Part shown: positions 43,563-52,422 of the stretch, piece by piece
How the letters are laid out: each line of letters begins with the position of its first letter
Numbering within the stretch: position 1 is the first letter of the stretch
Virus record (IMG/VR): IMGVR_UViG_3300027782_000025
Location: 124,001-188,000 of that record
DNA: 64,000 nucleotides
DNA from: a virus
Direction: 5' to 3' (one strand)
Notes under the pieces: generated by a model
The model's input: the letters and a program-made list of their open reading frames with translations, nothing else
Databases searched by the model: none
What the model was told of the DNA's origin: nothing
Position numbers and translations under genes: made by a program

Positions 43563-44552
43563 CTACTCCTTGGGTTTTAAATAATCACGCAAAATTTCAG
43601 ACGCAGCCATCTTATGATCAAGTTTGTTGAACATAGACATAAAAGGCCATGGGTTGACAGAGCTACAGAAGGTGAATTTATCTCTTTCCTTCTCAGACAT
43701 CGATTCAAAAGCCGTAACATAATATTCTGCTTCCTTCTCGAATCTTTTCGCCCTGTTTTCTGGCAATACATCAGGATTTGTTCCATAAAAATGTAATTTC
43801 TTTAAATCCGTCGATGGATTCATATCAACGCCAAAGATGTAAATCTTATCGAAATTCATCCAAAGCGCAATCTGCATGCTGGCGAATACGCTACTTCTGC
43901 CTATGCATAAACCATCAACTAAATCCTTGCTAAAAGATTTAACGCCAATGTTTCTAAACTGAATAGTGCCCGTCTTTCGTCTTTGTATGGACGATGAATT
44001 AAAAATTGTCCCATTAAATTCATCCCAAAGAGCAGCGTGCCTTTGTATCTGGGAAGAATCAAAAAAAGCCCAGTAATCAGTAGGCCATAGCCTAGGGTCA
44101 GGATAGTTTACAGATAAAAATTCTATTCCTGGCCTGTGCTTGAGGCTTCTCAAATCGACTTCATTCAGCGTTGGGCCATTGCCTATGATGATAAGCGTTT
44201 TCCCTCGGCCGGTGTCTTTCAAAGATCTAGTCTTTTCTAAATAAATCGGGTCTACAGTACGTGAAATATAAGTAACACGTGGTTCCCGCTTTTTCTTTAT
44301 ATCCTGTCTTTGCATCGCCTGCTGCTGGCGAACTTCAACCGCCCCTGCCTTCTTGGGCGCAACTCTGGCACTATCTTGAATTTTCGTCGGTGGTTTTTCG
44401 GGCTTAGGTGGTAGAGGCGCAGAACGCTGCTGGTGACGCACGCCTGGTTGAGGACCATTTACTATCGATACTTTAACTGCCTGAGCTTTTAGTCTAGTCA
44501 GTAGATGGGAACTGTGTACAGCATTAGGCGAAATAGCCCTATTGTATCTCAT
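43563..44552 (-). CDS. DUF115/MptE-like protein with Pro/Gln-rich N-terminus
   Basis: 329-residue protein. The C-terminal part shows TLIIIGNGPTLNEVDLRSL (118-136) and GLCIGRSSVFASMQIA, hallmarks of the DUF115/MptE-like group that includes archaeal pterin pyrophosphokinase and bacterial motility-accessory or sialic-acid-transfer proteins. The first 90 residues are Pro/Gln/Lys-rich and disordered-looking. Family members often take part in glycan transfer, which fits the glycan genes of this phage, but the substrate is unknown. Confidence 0.6.
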   Translation of the reverse strand: MRYNRAISPNAVHSSHLLTRLKAQAVKVSIVNGPQPGVRHQQRSAPLPPKPEKPPTKIQDSARVAPKKAGAVEVRQQQAMQRQDIKKKREPRVTYISRTVDPIYLEKTRSLKDTGRGKTLIIIGNGPTLNEVDLRSLKHRPGIEFLSVNYPDPRLWPTDYWAFFDSSQIQRHAALWDEFNGTIFNSSSIQRRKTGTIQFRNIGVKSFSKDLVDGLCIGRSSVFASMQIALWMNFDKIYIFGVDMNPSTDLKKLHFYGTNPDVLPENRAKRFEKEAEYYVTAFESMSEKERDKFTFCSSVNPWPFMSMFNKLDHKMAASEILRDYLKPKE

Positions 44553-44553
44553 G

Positions 44554-45324
44554 TCATTTTCTCGGGTTATGTGTCAGGGTCTTAAGACTCCTATTAATTT
44601 TTGGTATGAGATTGTATTGGGAATCTGACAATAATTTGTTTAAACCAGCTTTCTGACTATTTTTCTTATTAAGTAAACTAAACATGCAACGATGTATGGT
44701 AGTGGTAAGCAAATTAAATACCGGTGCTCTTCCGGGAGTATATACCAACCTATTATTAACCAATTTATTTATTACTTGCAATAGTGCATCATTAGAAAGA
44801 TCACTATATTCGTCATCATTCAAGAGATTAAAACGCATACTAATCCCTGTGCACATCTTACCAATATCAGCAAGAAGGTCATGCCATGATGCCGAAGTAG
44901 GTTGTTCTTTGATATACCCTTCTTCTAAAAGCTTAGGGATCACTTCTAACCTCTGCTTAAACATGTTGTTTTTGAGCGCATTTCCCATAAACATATTATC
45001 CATAGTGAACAAACGTCTATCTAGTGTGAAAGGAGTTTTAGAAGAGATATTGCAAAGACGATATCGACCTGTTACAATGTTATTACGGGATTTGAAAAAA
45101 ACGGGGATAGGAAGGGCTAAACAATGTATTTTATACTCAGATCTAGGATCAAGCAATTCCTTCCCATGTTTTTTAAGAATTCTCCCGTCAACCATTGCCG
45201 GCGAGCAGGGTTTTGTATACAATAAATTGTAGGCCCTGTATTGTTCAAGATCTGGGTGTGACGAACCCAGTATCCAAAGGTACCAGGTTTTCTCCAAAAC
45301 GGCGCTATCACAATAGTTTGCCAT
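44554..45324 (-). CDS. gp55-like late sigma factor
   Basis: 256-residue protein. The segment SMRFNLLNDDEYSDLSNDALLQVINKLVN followed by FNLLTTTIHRCMFSLLNKK resembles the gp55 core (SKRFNFSGY... then ...AYITQACFNAFVQRI), the T4 sigma-like factor that recognises TATAAATA late promoters. This is recognition by eye. A strong AGGAG precedes the start by eight bases. It is divergent from a zinc/HTH protein gene 46 bases away. A few TATAAATA sites are found in the window (e.g. 54228, 62981), as this factor would require. Confidence 0.55.
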   Translation of the reverse strand: MANYCDSAVLEKTWYLWILGSSHPDLEQYRAYNLLYTKPCSPAMVDGRILKKHGKELLDPRSEYKIHCLALPIPVFFKSRNNIVTGRYRLCNISSKTPFTLDRRLFTMDNMFMGNALKNNMFKQRLEVIPKLLEEGYIKEQPTSASWHDLLADIGKMCTGISMRFNLLNDDEYSDLSNDALLQVINKLVNNRLVYTPGRAPVFNLLTTTIHRCMFSLLNKKNSQKAGLNKLLSDSQYNLIPKINRSLKTLTHNPRK

Positions 45325-45370
45325 AGAGAGGACTCCTAAAAAAGTTTGTCAAAATGAAAGGAATTTACAA

Positions 45371-46717
45371 ATGAGTTATGAACGCCAACTGTCAAAGCTT
45401 TACCTACGAGGTTCTTTAGTGAACGTATCGATGAAAGAAATCGACCCACAGGAAAAGCAATTAGTCGAATTAACATTTTCTAATCTCATCAACGAACCAG
45501 AATTAGAACGCTCAAAAACCAAATTTATAAAAAGGTTTAATAGAACAATACGTGCTGACTATAAAGACGATGTCACTACATCAGAGCAAGATTACTTAGT
45601 GGCATTATGGAGAGCATTAGTAGATCTACTGGTAAGTCGCAAAATCAATGGCTTCACATGCCAGAACTGTAAAGCAACCAGCTACCAAAATAAAATAGGT
45701 CTGACTATACAATTTAATCAATGCTACCACATTTCGCCATGCTGCAATAGAATCTTGGTAGGCCAAGAATTTAAAAATCCTGACGACTGCGAATTGAAGA
45801 CTATAGAATCATCTAGGTCTCCAATATTCGCTAACAAGGGCGAAAGGAAGTATAGCGACGAGATACTAGCCGACCGCCAAAGCCTTATAAAGTTTGTCAG
45901 TAAGCACATATCGAACTATCAGCAGCAAGTAATCAAAGAGAATCAACAACAGAAGTATCTTACCGAAAAGACTGTACAAGTTCCAGCTACACTTAGTATA
46001 ATTAGCGCTTTCGCTGCGGTCTTGATGAAATCAGGCACTAATTTCGAAGTCAAGTATAAAGCACCAAACGGCCAGCTGATATCGACTAACCTATTCCATG
46101 ATGTTGATAATAAGGAAGATATCTTAAACAGGATAATGAGAGATATCAGCCAAGATTATAATGAATATCATATAGTGTTTGATACATTCTATTGTGGGAC
46201 TGACGATATTATCTCTATCATGCTAATATTGCAAAACCACGCGGATTGTGGTATAATACACGAATTGCATGATGACAAGATAGTCATAATCAGTAGAGAA
46301 AACCAAAGTGTCAGTATGAAAAAGACATTTAAAGAGAAAATCAAATTCACTACCGGTAGAACAGGTGTGAACTCAAACGGCGATGATTCTGAAGGATTGG
46401 ACAACTTAGTTCAGGGAGGATTGGCTATGCTTGGATTTGGTGATGATCACGAGACTCAAGTGGAAATAAAAGAGATAATCCACAAGGTCGCGGATAACTT
46501 AAATGATTTAAGTAGGATAGTATGGATTTTGCAGGTGCAGAGTTCAGGCTTTATGATCGACGGCGAAATCGACCGTTTTCACGAATATACTTCTAAATAT
46601 CCAGGCGCAAAGCTTAACAATACCGATCTTGCCGATTATCTTGGCGTAAGCACAAGAATAGTTAAGAGATGCAAAGAAGAAATCGAAACGCAATGTTTCT
46701 TCCATGGTTTAGGTTAG
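45371..46717 (+). CDS. Zinc-finger and HTH protein, probable transcription factor
   Basis: 448-residue protein that I do not recognise. It has a Cys cluster C97, C100, C118, C124 and C125 (TCQNCK... NQCYHISPCCNR), a zinc-binding domain, and a C-terminal helix-turn-helix-like region (LNNTDLADYLGVSTRIVKRCKEEI). The region TSEQDYLVALWRALVDLL about residues 70-88 resembles sigma region 2 in pattern. Together with its divergent neighbour (gp55-like) it may belong to phage transcription control. Start follows AAGGAATTTACAA, a usable ribosome-binding site. Confidence 0.6.
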   Translation: MSYERQLSKLYLRGSLVNVSMKEIDPQEKQLVELTFSNLINEPELERSKTKFIKRFNRTIRADYKDDVTTSEQDYLVALWRALVDLLVSRKINGFTCQNCKATSYQNKIGLTIQFNQCYHISPCCNRILVGQEFKNPDDCELKTIESSRSPIFANKGERKYSDEILADRQSLIKFVSKHISNYQQQVIKENQQQKYLTEKTVQVPATLSIISAFAAVLMKSGTNFEVKYKAPNGQLISTNLFHDVDNKEDILNRIMRDISQDYNEYHIVFDTFYCGTDDIISIMLILQNHADCGIIHELHDDKIVIISRENQSVSMKKTFKEKIKFTTGRTGVNSNGDDSEGLDNLVQGGLAMLGFGDDHETQVEIKEIIHKVADNLNDLSRIVWILQVQSSGFMIDGEIDRFHEYTSKYPGAKLNNTDLADYLGVSTRIVKRCKEEIETQCFFHGLG

Positions 46718-47098
46718 GATCTTTGGGCGGTTTAAGACTTTATCAAAAAACGCAATTGCGTCTGCTTTTGCGTTAGGATTATAACTACGCCAATTAAGCA
46801 AATGGCCGAAAGTCCAATGGCAATGACTAGCAGATTCGCATAGTGTAATAAGATTATTCGGATCTAATTCTAGCTCAGGGGCTAGATGGTAAGGCATGAG
46901 GTGGTGAACTTCAAGCGAAACTCTACCACCACACGCCAAACACATTCCATTTAATTCAAGATGAACCGCTCTAGCTTTTTTCCACTTAGAAGATCTAGGC
47001 TTAGAGGCAAAATCTGGTTTCGCAAATAAAAGCCTTGGTTTATTTAAATAATTAAACCTAAAATTACCTTTATCGCTACTCTTAAGATTTTTCCCCAT
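46709..47098 (-). CDS. HNH endonuclease
   Basis: 129-residue HNH-family nuclease: CLACGG (Cys53, Cys56), VHHLMPYHL (His65, His66), NNLITLCES with Asn82, and HCHWTFGH. Free-standing HNH enzymes are common mobile elements in T4-like phages. The N-terminus is Lys/Ser-rich and disordered. It overlaps the stop of the zinc/HTH gene by nine bases and the start region of the downstream membrane protein. Confidence 0.88.
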   Translation of the reverse strand: MGKNLKSSDKGNFRFNYLNKPRLLFAKPDFASKPRSSKWKKARAVHLELNGMCLACGGRVSLEVHHLMPYHLAPELELDPNNLITLCESASHCHWTFGHLLNWRSYNPNAKADAIAFFDKVLNRPKILT

Positions 47099-47373
47099 GG
47101 TAATTTACCAACTTCCTCTCCATCGCCTTTAGGTAAAAGCGATTCTAAACTAGCAATTGCTTCTTCATTAGAAAAAGCCAGTTCTTCTAATTTTACGTCA
47201 GACAAAGCCATCGCTTTAGGTGTAATTGGAACTACCTGCTGGAGTGAATATCCAGCTAAATTCCAAGCAGCTAAAATAAGATCATTGTTCTGCACTTCGC
47301 TACCACGCAATTTATCGATGATAATCATAATTGCTTCAGTTGGTAAACCTACAGGGAACGGGGTCATTGCCAT
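47044..47373 (-). CDS. Small protein with C-terminal membrane segment
   Basis: 109-residue protein with a C-terminal hydrophobic segment (LPWGKILRVAIKVILGLII), likely a single membrane anchor. AAGGAGAAATAAA lies just before ATG 47373. Part of a small membrane cluster with the next gene, so it may be a lysis accessory or phage membrane protein. It overlaps the HNH gene by 55 bases. Confidence 0.6.
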   Translation of the reverse strand: MAMTPFPVGLPTEAIMIIIDKLRGSEVQNNDLILAAWNLAGYSLQQVVPITPKAMALSDVKLEELAFSNEEAIASLESLLPKGDGEEVGKLPWGKILRVAIKVILGLII

Positions 47374-47374
47374 T

Positions 47375-47788
47375 TTATTTCTCCTTGATTGTGTCAGATT
47401 GTAAACTATTAACAATCTTACTATCATATTTACCATTTTGTGCCATAGTCTGAATGATTAGACCTTCTACTTTCTCTCTTAAAATACCGCTGTCCTTTGC
47501 AAGAGCAGAAGTTTTTCGTTCGACTCTGTCAATGTCTGCTCTAATGGAAGACGTATCGCCGAATATCTTCGTTTGCAAGTCTGTTATCTTGTCTAAGCAA
47601 TGTTCCATGTTATCCAAGAAGCTCATGTGCCTATCCTTCATTGGCAGCACTACATTACAACCAAACCACCTTATGCCTTGCGCGACGAAATACGCAAAAG
47701 CTGCTAGAATACCCATTGGAATGCCAAATTTCTCTATAATACTAACCCAATCTGTATCGACCATGGAGAAAACCGAAGTGATATCCAT
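47375..47788 (-). CDS. Holin-like single-span membrane protein
   Basis: 137-residue protein. The N-terminus holds one transmembrane segment (FGIPMGILAAFAYFVAQGIRWF, about residues 20-41), followed by a coiled-coil C-terminal half (LDKITDLQTKIFGDTSSIRADIDRVERKTS). This layout resembles small holin or XhlA-type proteins of phages. It is adjacent to another small membrane protein. GAGGAT lies before the ATG. Holin function is only an inference. Confidence 0.5.
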   Translation of the reverse strand: MDITSVFSMVDTDWVSIIEKFGIPMGILAAFAYFVAQGIRWFGCNVVLPMKDRHMSFLDNMEHCLDKITDLQTKIFGDTSSIRADIDRVERKTSALAKDSGILREKVEGLIIQTMAQNGKYDSKIVNSLQSDTIKEK

Positions 47789-47854
47789 TGATATATCCTC
47801 TTAGGGCCTATTTAAGTAAATTTGAATAGACTAAAAAAGGATAATAAAATAGTA

Positions 47855-48793
47855 TTAGATAGGCTCTAATTTAAGATGAGTAGCCAATTGGGTAATGCCT
47901 TTATAAGATTTTATAATATCAGCCTCTAATTTTTTATCGCCTCCAGCCAAAGCATTGGCGTCAGCTTTCCCAAACTTTTTATTCTTTTGAAGAGTGGGTA
48001 ATATATAATCACTATATATTTTATACAGTGCTGGAATATCCTTTTCTTCGAGGTCTACAGCACCTAAAATAGAATTAATTATCTTGTCATAAATCTGCAC
48101 AGCACCATCGATAGCTAATTTGGCAACTAAATCATTCTTACTTCGGCCGAACTTGCCAGAAGGACCTGCATCCATATAATCTTTTACGCCTTTAGCTTTA
48201 TCCTTTGCCCAGCCTGCCCAAGATCTCTTTGGTTTTTGGTCCGCTTCATCTTCATCTACGTCTTCATCCACATCTGTGGCTTCATTGATTGATTCTTTAA
48301 TGCTCTTGCTATTGTTTGCAGCATATTGTATGATCCATTTCTGGTTGTTTGGCTGAGTAATACCAACTGTCTTGAAGAAGGCCTGCCACCACTGGCTATT
48401 AAGAGAAGCTGAAGAATGCACAGTCGTGGTACCAGGAGCCAAATCCTCTTGCGATTGGCTAGCGTTAGAGATAAGGGCCTTAATTTGTGGTCCTAAATTC
48501 TTATTGAACTTCATTGACAAAATGCAGACTAGTTTTTCCGACTTATCCTCTGTCGTAAAGTGTGACAAAGCATTTGCTAGTATTCCAAATATGTTCAGGT
48601 TTCCACCAAAAGAATTATTAGTCGCACCGGTCGGTAAAAAATTATTTCCCTTTTTGGAAAATTTCGTAAAGAATTCGTCAAAATGAGTTTGGCAAAGAGC
48701 TAATTTAAACCCATATTTTCTTTCGAAGTCTTTTGGAGTGGTAGTTGGACTTTCGTAACAATTAGCGGCAGCACATACGCCTGAACTAGCCAT
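47855..48793 (-). CDS. Hypothetical 312-residue protein
   Basis: Protein of unknown function, with an acidic low-complexity segment (ATDVDEDVDEDEADQK, about residue 172) and a Lys-rich segment (WAGWAKDKAKGVKDY) between a globular N-terminal region with several Cys and a helical C-terminus. It may be a structural or DNA-packaging protein. AAGG precedes the start. No known family. Confidence 0.55.
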   Translation of the reverse strand: MASSGVCAAANCYESPTTTPKDFERKYGFKLALCQTHFDEFFTKFSKKGNNFLPTGATNNSFGGNLNIFGILANALSHFTTEDKSEKLVCILSMKFNKNLGPQIKALISNASQSQEDLAPGTTTVHSSASLNSQWWQAFFKTVGITQPNNQKWIIQYAANNSKSIKESINEATDVDEDVDEDEADQKPKRSWAGWAKDKAKGVKDYMDAGPSGKFGRSKNDLVAKLAIDGAVQIYDKIINSILGAVDLEEKDIPALYKIYSDYILPTLQKNKKFGKADANALAGGDKKLEADIIKSYKGITQLATHLKLEPI

Positions 48794-48804
48794 ATTTTTA
48801 TACC

Positions 48805-48999
48805 TTATTTAAACCAATGATCATCATGGCCATCAGGGATGATTATATTATCATCACCGATGAATCTGCGTTCGTCTCTGGCTGATAACTCGGTGTGGTC
48901 TCTTTTTTTCCTGCACTGTTTACAATATCTAACGCCAGGGTCATTACTGACGAGTGTCCCGTTACACCATCCTAAACATTTTACTTTTTTGCCTTTCAT
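48805..48999 (-). CDS. Small zinc-ribbon protein
   Basis: 64-residue protein with Cys pairs CLGWC and CKQC (about residues 8-32), a compact zinc-ribbon, followed by an acidic C-terminus. ATG 48999 is preferred over TTG 49026, which overlaps the NucS stop. A small metal-binding regulator or nucleic-acid-binding protein is likely. Confidence 0.55.
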   Translation of the reverse strand: MKGKKVKCLGWCNGTLVSNDPGVRYCKQCRKKRDHTELSARDERRFIGDDNIIIPDGHDDHWFK

Positions 49000-49015
49000 G
49001 ACTTCACCGTGTTCT

Positions 49016-49630
49016 TCAGAAGTCAATTATCTTGACTATTATATGTTTACTTTCGGCGTATTCCAAAGCATTCTCAGTAATACTTGGAGCCACTATATAT
49101 CCTACACATTTCTTATTTATAGCTGATAAATATTCAACGTATCTAATAGCTTGTGATACATTAGCTATAGAAGCTTTTTTTCTTTTAACCTCATAAGAAT
49201 GATAAATTGCAGAAGCGTCGATCCTTACAAGATCTATTAACCCCAAAGATTTTGTGTCATATTCTTCGATATACTCATCGTCTGGAAAATCAGCCTTTAA
49301 CTCACAAATCAGCTTTTGAACTAATTCGGCCTCAGTCCTAAGCATTAGTATTTTATTATCATGCCACTCAGCAGGGCTAAAAGAATGAATCATTTCACAT
49401 ATCGTTATCTTGATGGTTTCAGATCGATTTCTTGCAATTATGTTATTACTATCGAACTCTATCCTAGATCCTGCAGACATATAGTTGATCGGTTTAATAA
49501 GCCTAGAAGTATGAATCTGTAACGATGCATCGGACTTTATTATTATTAGATAAACACCGTTCGATAATTTGCTCAAACCCCTACCATCATACTCGACTGA
49601 ACAATTCGCTAAAATAATATGGCTTATCAA
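49016..49630 (-). CDS. nucS: NucS/EndoMS-like mismatch endonuclease
   Basis: 204-residue homologue of NucS/EndoMS, the endonuclease that cuts DNA at mismatches in Actinobacteria and archaea. The N-terminal dimer domain is plain (VEYDGRGLSKLSNGVYLIIIKSDAS and PINYMSAGSRIE); the C-terminal nuclease domain keeps the catalytic triad as LIDL (Asp133), EVKR (Glu147, Lys149) and SQAIRYVEYL. The gene has a TTG start with GAGG seven bases upstream; no ATG is available at the 5' end. It is single, not in an obvious operon, and next to a hairpin. NucS is unusual in a phage and could police phage or host mismatches, or cut host DNA. Confidence 0.85.
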   Translation of the reverse strand: MISHIILANCSVEYDGRGLSKLSNGVYLIIIKSDASLQIHTSRLIKPINYMSAGSRIEFDSNNIIARNRSETIKITICEMIHSFSPAEWHDNKILMLRTEAELVQKLICELKADFPDDEYIEEYDTKSLGLIDLVRIDASAIYHSYEVKRKKASIANVSQAIRYVEYLSAINKKCVGYIVAPSITENALEYAESKHIIVKIIDF

Positions 49631-49641
49631 ATAAAAACCTC

Positions 49642-49661
49642 GGTAAATAAGAGTATTTACC
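49642..49661. repeat. Perfect hairpin between divergent genes
   Basis: GGTAAATA (49642-49649) and TATTTACC (49654-49661) form a perfect 8-base stem with an AGAG loop. It lies between the NucS start and the gene at 49680, 18 bases before the plus-strand start. It may be an operator or a shared bidirectional control site. Confidence 0.45.
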
Positions 49662-49679
49662 TCTAACTAGGAGATCGCG

Positions 49680-50045
49680 ATGGACAAGGCTTTAATGCAA
49701 AAAATGTTTATAAAACTTTTCTCTACTAGGCAAATAGCACACGTCGAACATCTAAAAACGGACATGTTCTCGGCGCATATCGCACTTAACGAATTGTATG
49801 ATGAATTATTAGGGTTAACAGATGAGTTAATAGAAACGTACCAAGGGCAATTTGGCCTGATTGAACCTATCGATAAATTATTCTTAGAATATGTTGACAT
49901 TATCGAGTATCTTGAATCATTTGCCTCAGAAGTAGCGAGAATTTCAGAAAAAATGCCGGAAGGATGCGGTCATCTTGGAAACATTATGCAAGAGATAGGC
50001 TCTTTAATGTATAAGACGATTTATAAACTAAAATATTTAAAGTAA
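49680..50045 (+). CDS. DUF5856/Dps-like helical protein
   Basis: 121-residue helical protein with FSAHIALNELYDELLGLTDELIETYQG (about residues 30-56), which resembles the DUF5856 family seen in marine phages and ferritin-like four-helix bundles. A strong AGGAGA precedes the ATG. Possible iron or oxygen binding, or a structural role; the carboxylate metal set is not complete by eye. Confidence 0.55.
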   Translation: MDKALMQKMFIKLFSTRQIAHVEHLKTDMFSAHIALNELYDELLGLTDELIETYQGQFGLIEPIDKLFLEYVDIIEYLESFASEVARISEKMPEGCGHLGNIMQEIGSLMYKTIYKLKYLK

Positions 50046-50597
50046 TTAAATACCCATTGCCGTGCGGCCAAAGAACTGATTTGGCATACCCATCATGGTC
50101 TGTCGTGCGGCATATGGCTCACCAGGTTGCTTTGGCATCCTATTTGGTGCTCCTAACACGACGTAGCCTGATTCATGCGCTGCGAGAACATCCGTTATGA
50201 ATTTAATTATTTTAAATACCGTCGTTTGACGCCTAGCACCAGACATGCCATTTGCTGATTTCGTGATAATACCAGATTTAATTTGCCTAGCTAAATCATT
50301 TAAATTATTATGAAATGTCTCACCTAAAAACATTCTCTTATTGCCAAGAACAAATAAATTCCAGCCAATGATAGCTCTGCCTAATGATGTATCAATCTCA
50401 GAGGCGTATGGCACCACCTCGACTTTATTTATTAGGCAAATGTCAGGATCAAAGGGTAAATCCTGTAAAAGAGGAGGATATACTAATCTATCAAACGAAT
50501 CGACAAATCCTTTCCCGATAAAATAGCGAATCAGTTTTCGCCTCACCGTTTCGGTGTTTGCAAAGTGCTTGATCAGATCTATGTCTTGTGTGTCCAT
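50046..50597 (-). CDS. Hypothetical 183-residue protein
   Basis: Unknown helical protein with a Gly/Met/Gln-rich C-terminus (RMPKQPGEPYAARQTMMGMP). It overlaps nothing and abuts the stop of the DUF5856-like gene. An AT-rich TATAAATA lies just ahead of the ATG, at a position where transcription would start inside the gene, so it is not a convincing promoter. Confidence 0.5.
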   Translation of the reverse strand: MDTQDIDLIKHFANTETVRRKLIRYFIGKGFVDSFDRLVYPPLLQDLPFDPDICLINKVEVVPYASEIDTSLGRAIIGWNLFVLGNKRMFLGETFHNNLNDLARQIKSGIITKSANGMSGARRQTTVFKIIKFITDVLAAHESGYVVLGAPNRMPKQPGEPYAARQTMMGMPNQFFGRTAMGI

Positions 50598-50607
50598 ATA
50601 TTTATAT

Positions 50608-52422
50608 TTAATTCCCAGATAGTATAGAAAATCTGTTAATTCTTTTTACCTTCAATTCCCTATCAAAAACATCAAACATTTGGTTACGGTGTGAAATAAT
50701 TAATATATTGTCGATCCTAGATGACAAATCATTTCTAATAATGCTAATAAGGCCTTCGATACCATCTTCATCCATCCTGCCATCGACCTCATCTAGTACC
50801 ATCAGATTACACTGTCTACCATACATTACTTCATAAAAATCATAAGATGCAAGCATGAAAGCAAGATCAGTTCTTTTCCTTTCGCCGCCTGACTGATATT
50901 CATAACCCCACATATTACTTGTTATCCTAAGGTCATTTTCGATCTTTATCTTAATGTCTAGACCAAGTATACCCAAATAATGTTCTAATCTTGAATTAAT
51001 ATATGGCAAGTGTTCTTCGCACATAAAGCTTTTAACCTTATTCCTATCATTATATGATTTGTATAAATAGGTATAATGCTTGTCTAAAACTGTAATGTCT
51101 TCTAAATCACTACTATGCTTTACAATATTGGCTAGAATGTCTTTAAGTCTACCATCCAACCGCTCAATGATGGTTTGATTTGGGTCGCAATCCGTTTCTG
51201 CTTCTGTCCTTAATAATGTTAACCTTTTAATCTCAGCTTTATAATTTAGAACTATTGTCGAAAGATTATTAGCTTCCATGATCGTTATGTTAGGAATTTT
51301 TGTGGCCAGCATCGCCTCATATTTTTTGATAACCTTGTTGCTTTCTTCTCTGGCAGCCGAAGCATCTAGCAGCTGTGTGTTAAATATCGATAATTCTTTT
51401 TCTATCTTATCTAAATTGTTAGTTATCATACTTGAAGGTATAGACTGTTGGCAAGCAACGCAACTCTTACCCTGTAGCTTATTAACCTCATCACGCCGCT
51501 TTTTTAAAACAGATAGATTAGATTCTATCGTGGCAATCGTCCTAAAGTGCCCAGCATCTTCAGACTTCAATCTGTCTATCTCGGCTTTAATCTTTTCTAT
51601 CAATCTCCATTTTTCAGTTAATTTGTCGATGTCAGGAATAGTTATACTACCGATTTTTCCATTTATAGTTTCGATCATGGAATCAATATCAGAAATCCTT
51701 TTAGCTCTTTTGATCTCATAAGCGCCACTTTCTTCACGATAAGACTCGATATCACTTATCGTTCTATCTCTATTGGCTTCAAGGTCTGTGATTTTAGATT
51801 TAATATTTGTGAATAGGAATTGGGCATTATCGGATTTAGCTTTTGCTATCTTGGCGTAAAAACTAAACCTATCGACTCTTAGTATTTTTTCAAGAGCTTT
51901 TTTCCTAGCCACCTCGCTCATTTCCATCCAAGACCGACCATATTGATTAAAGAAAACACTGCCACAAAATATGTCATAATCGAGGTTAAAAGTCTTATTC
52001 AACTGCGATTGCATAGCTTTAGATGTAGAAACAGTGTCGGCGGATATCCTTGTCTCGTCGCCATCTCTACTAAATAACACTTCTGTAGTGCCACCTTTTT
52101 GTCTTCGCCTTATAATCTGATCACCATTTTTAAAATCGATAATCACTTCACAGGTCTTGCCGGTAAAGTGATTAATTATAGAATCACCAGCCGATGAAGC
52201 GTGCATAGTTCGACCAAACAGTCCCCACAGCACGACATTTGGAATTGAGCTCTTACCTGAACCATTTGATTTGCGAATGTCTTCTGAACCGACTTGAGTC
52301 GAATTCCCAGTATCTATTTCACCTGTAATCAGACAACTCCCAGGGTCTTCAAGCGATAGCACCGATTCATAATCACCATAAGATAAAAAATTGCGCCACT
52401 TTACCGATTTGATTTCCAACAT
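50608..52422 (-). CDS. Recombination exonuclease subunit, gp46-like
   Basis: 604-residue SMC-like ATPase of the Rad50/SbcC group; with gp47 it forms the T4 recombination exonuclease. Walker A is NGSGKSS (residues 53-59), the zinc hook is CVAC (321-324) in a long coiled coil, the ABC signature is SGGERKRTDLAF and Walker B is VLDEVDGRMDEDG. The N-terminus (MLEIKSVKWRNFLSYG) is the usual Rad50-type strand. The gp47-like partner is on the opposite strand about 9.4 kb away, unlike T4 where the genes adjoin. The coding region abuts the glycosyltransferase gene without a gap. Confidence 0.92.
   Translation of the reverse strand: MLEIKSVKWRNFLSYGDYESVLSLEDPGSCLITGEIDTGNSTQVGSEDIRKSNGSGKSSIPNVVLWGLFGRTMHASSAGDSIINHFTGKTCEVIIDFKNGDQIIRRRQKGGTTEVLFSRDGDETRISADTVSTSKAMQSQLNKTFNLDYDIFCGSVFFNQYGRSWMEMSEVARKKALEKILRVDRFSFYAKIAKAKSDNAQFLFTNIKSKITDLEANRDRTISDIESYREESGAYEIKRAKRISDIDSMIETINGKIGSITIPDIDKLTEKWRLIEKIKAEIDRLKSEDAGHFRTIATIESNLSVLKKRRDEVNKLQGKSCVACQQSIPSSMITNNLDKIEKELSIFNTQLLDASAAREESNKVIKKYEAMLATKIPNITIMEANNLSTIVLNYKAEIKRLTLLRTEAETDCDPNQTIIERLDGRLKDILANIVKHSSDLEDITVLDKHYTYLYKSYNDRNKVKSFMCEEHLPYINSRLEHYLGILGLDIKIKIENDLRITSNMWGYEYQSGGERKRTDLAFMLASYDFYEVMYGRQCNLMVLDEVDGRMDEDGIEGLISIIRNDLSSRIDNILIISHRNQMFDVFDRELKVKRINRFSILSGN

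Noticed and set aside
44684-45232. 182-residue plus-strand open frame
   Set aside because: It lies opposite the gp55-like gene, which has a strong Shine-Dalgarno and recognisable core. The plus-strand frame has no start signal and no recognisable pattern.
50599-50606. TATAAATA on the minus strand ahead of the gene starting at 50597
   Set aside because: The box would place the transcription start inside the coding region, so it is probably a chance AT-rich match.
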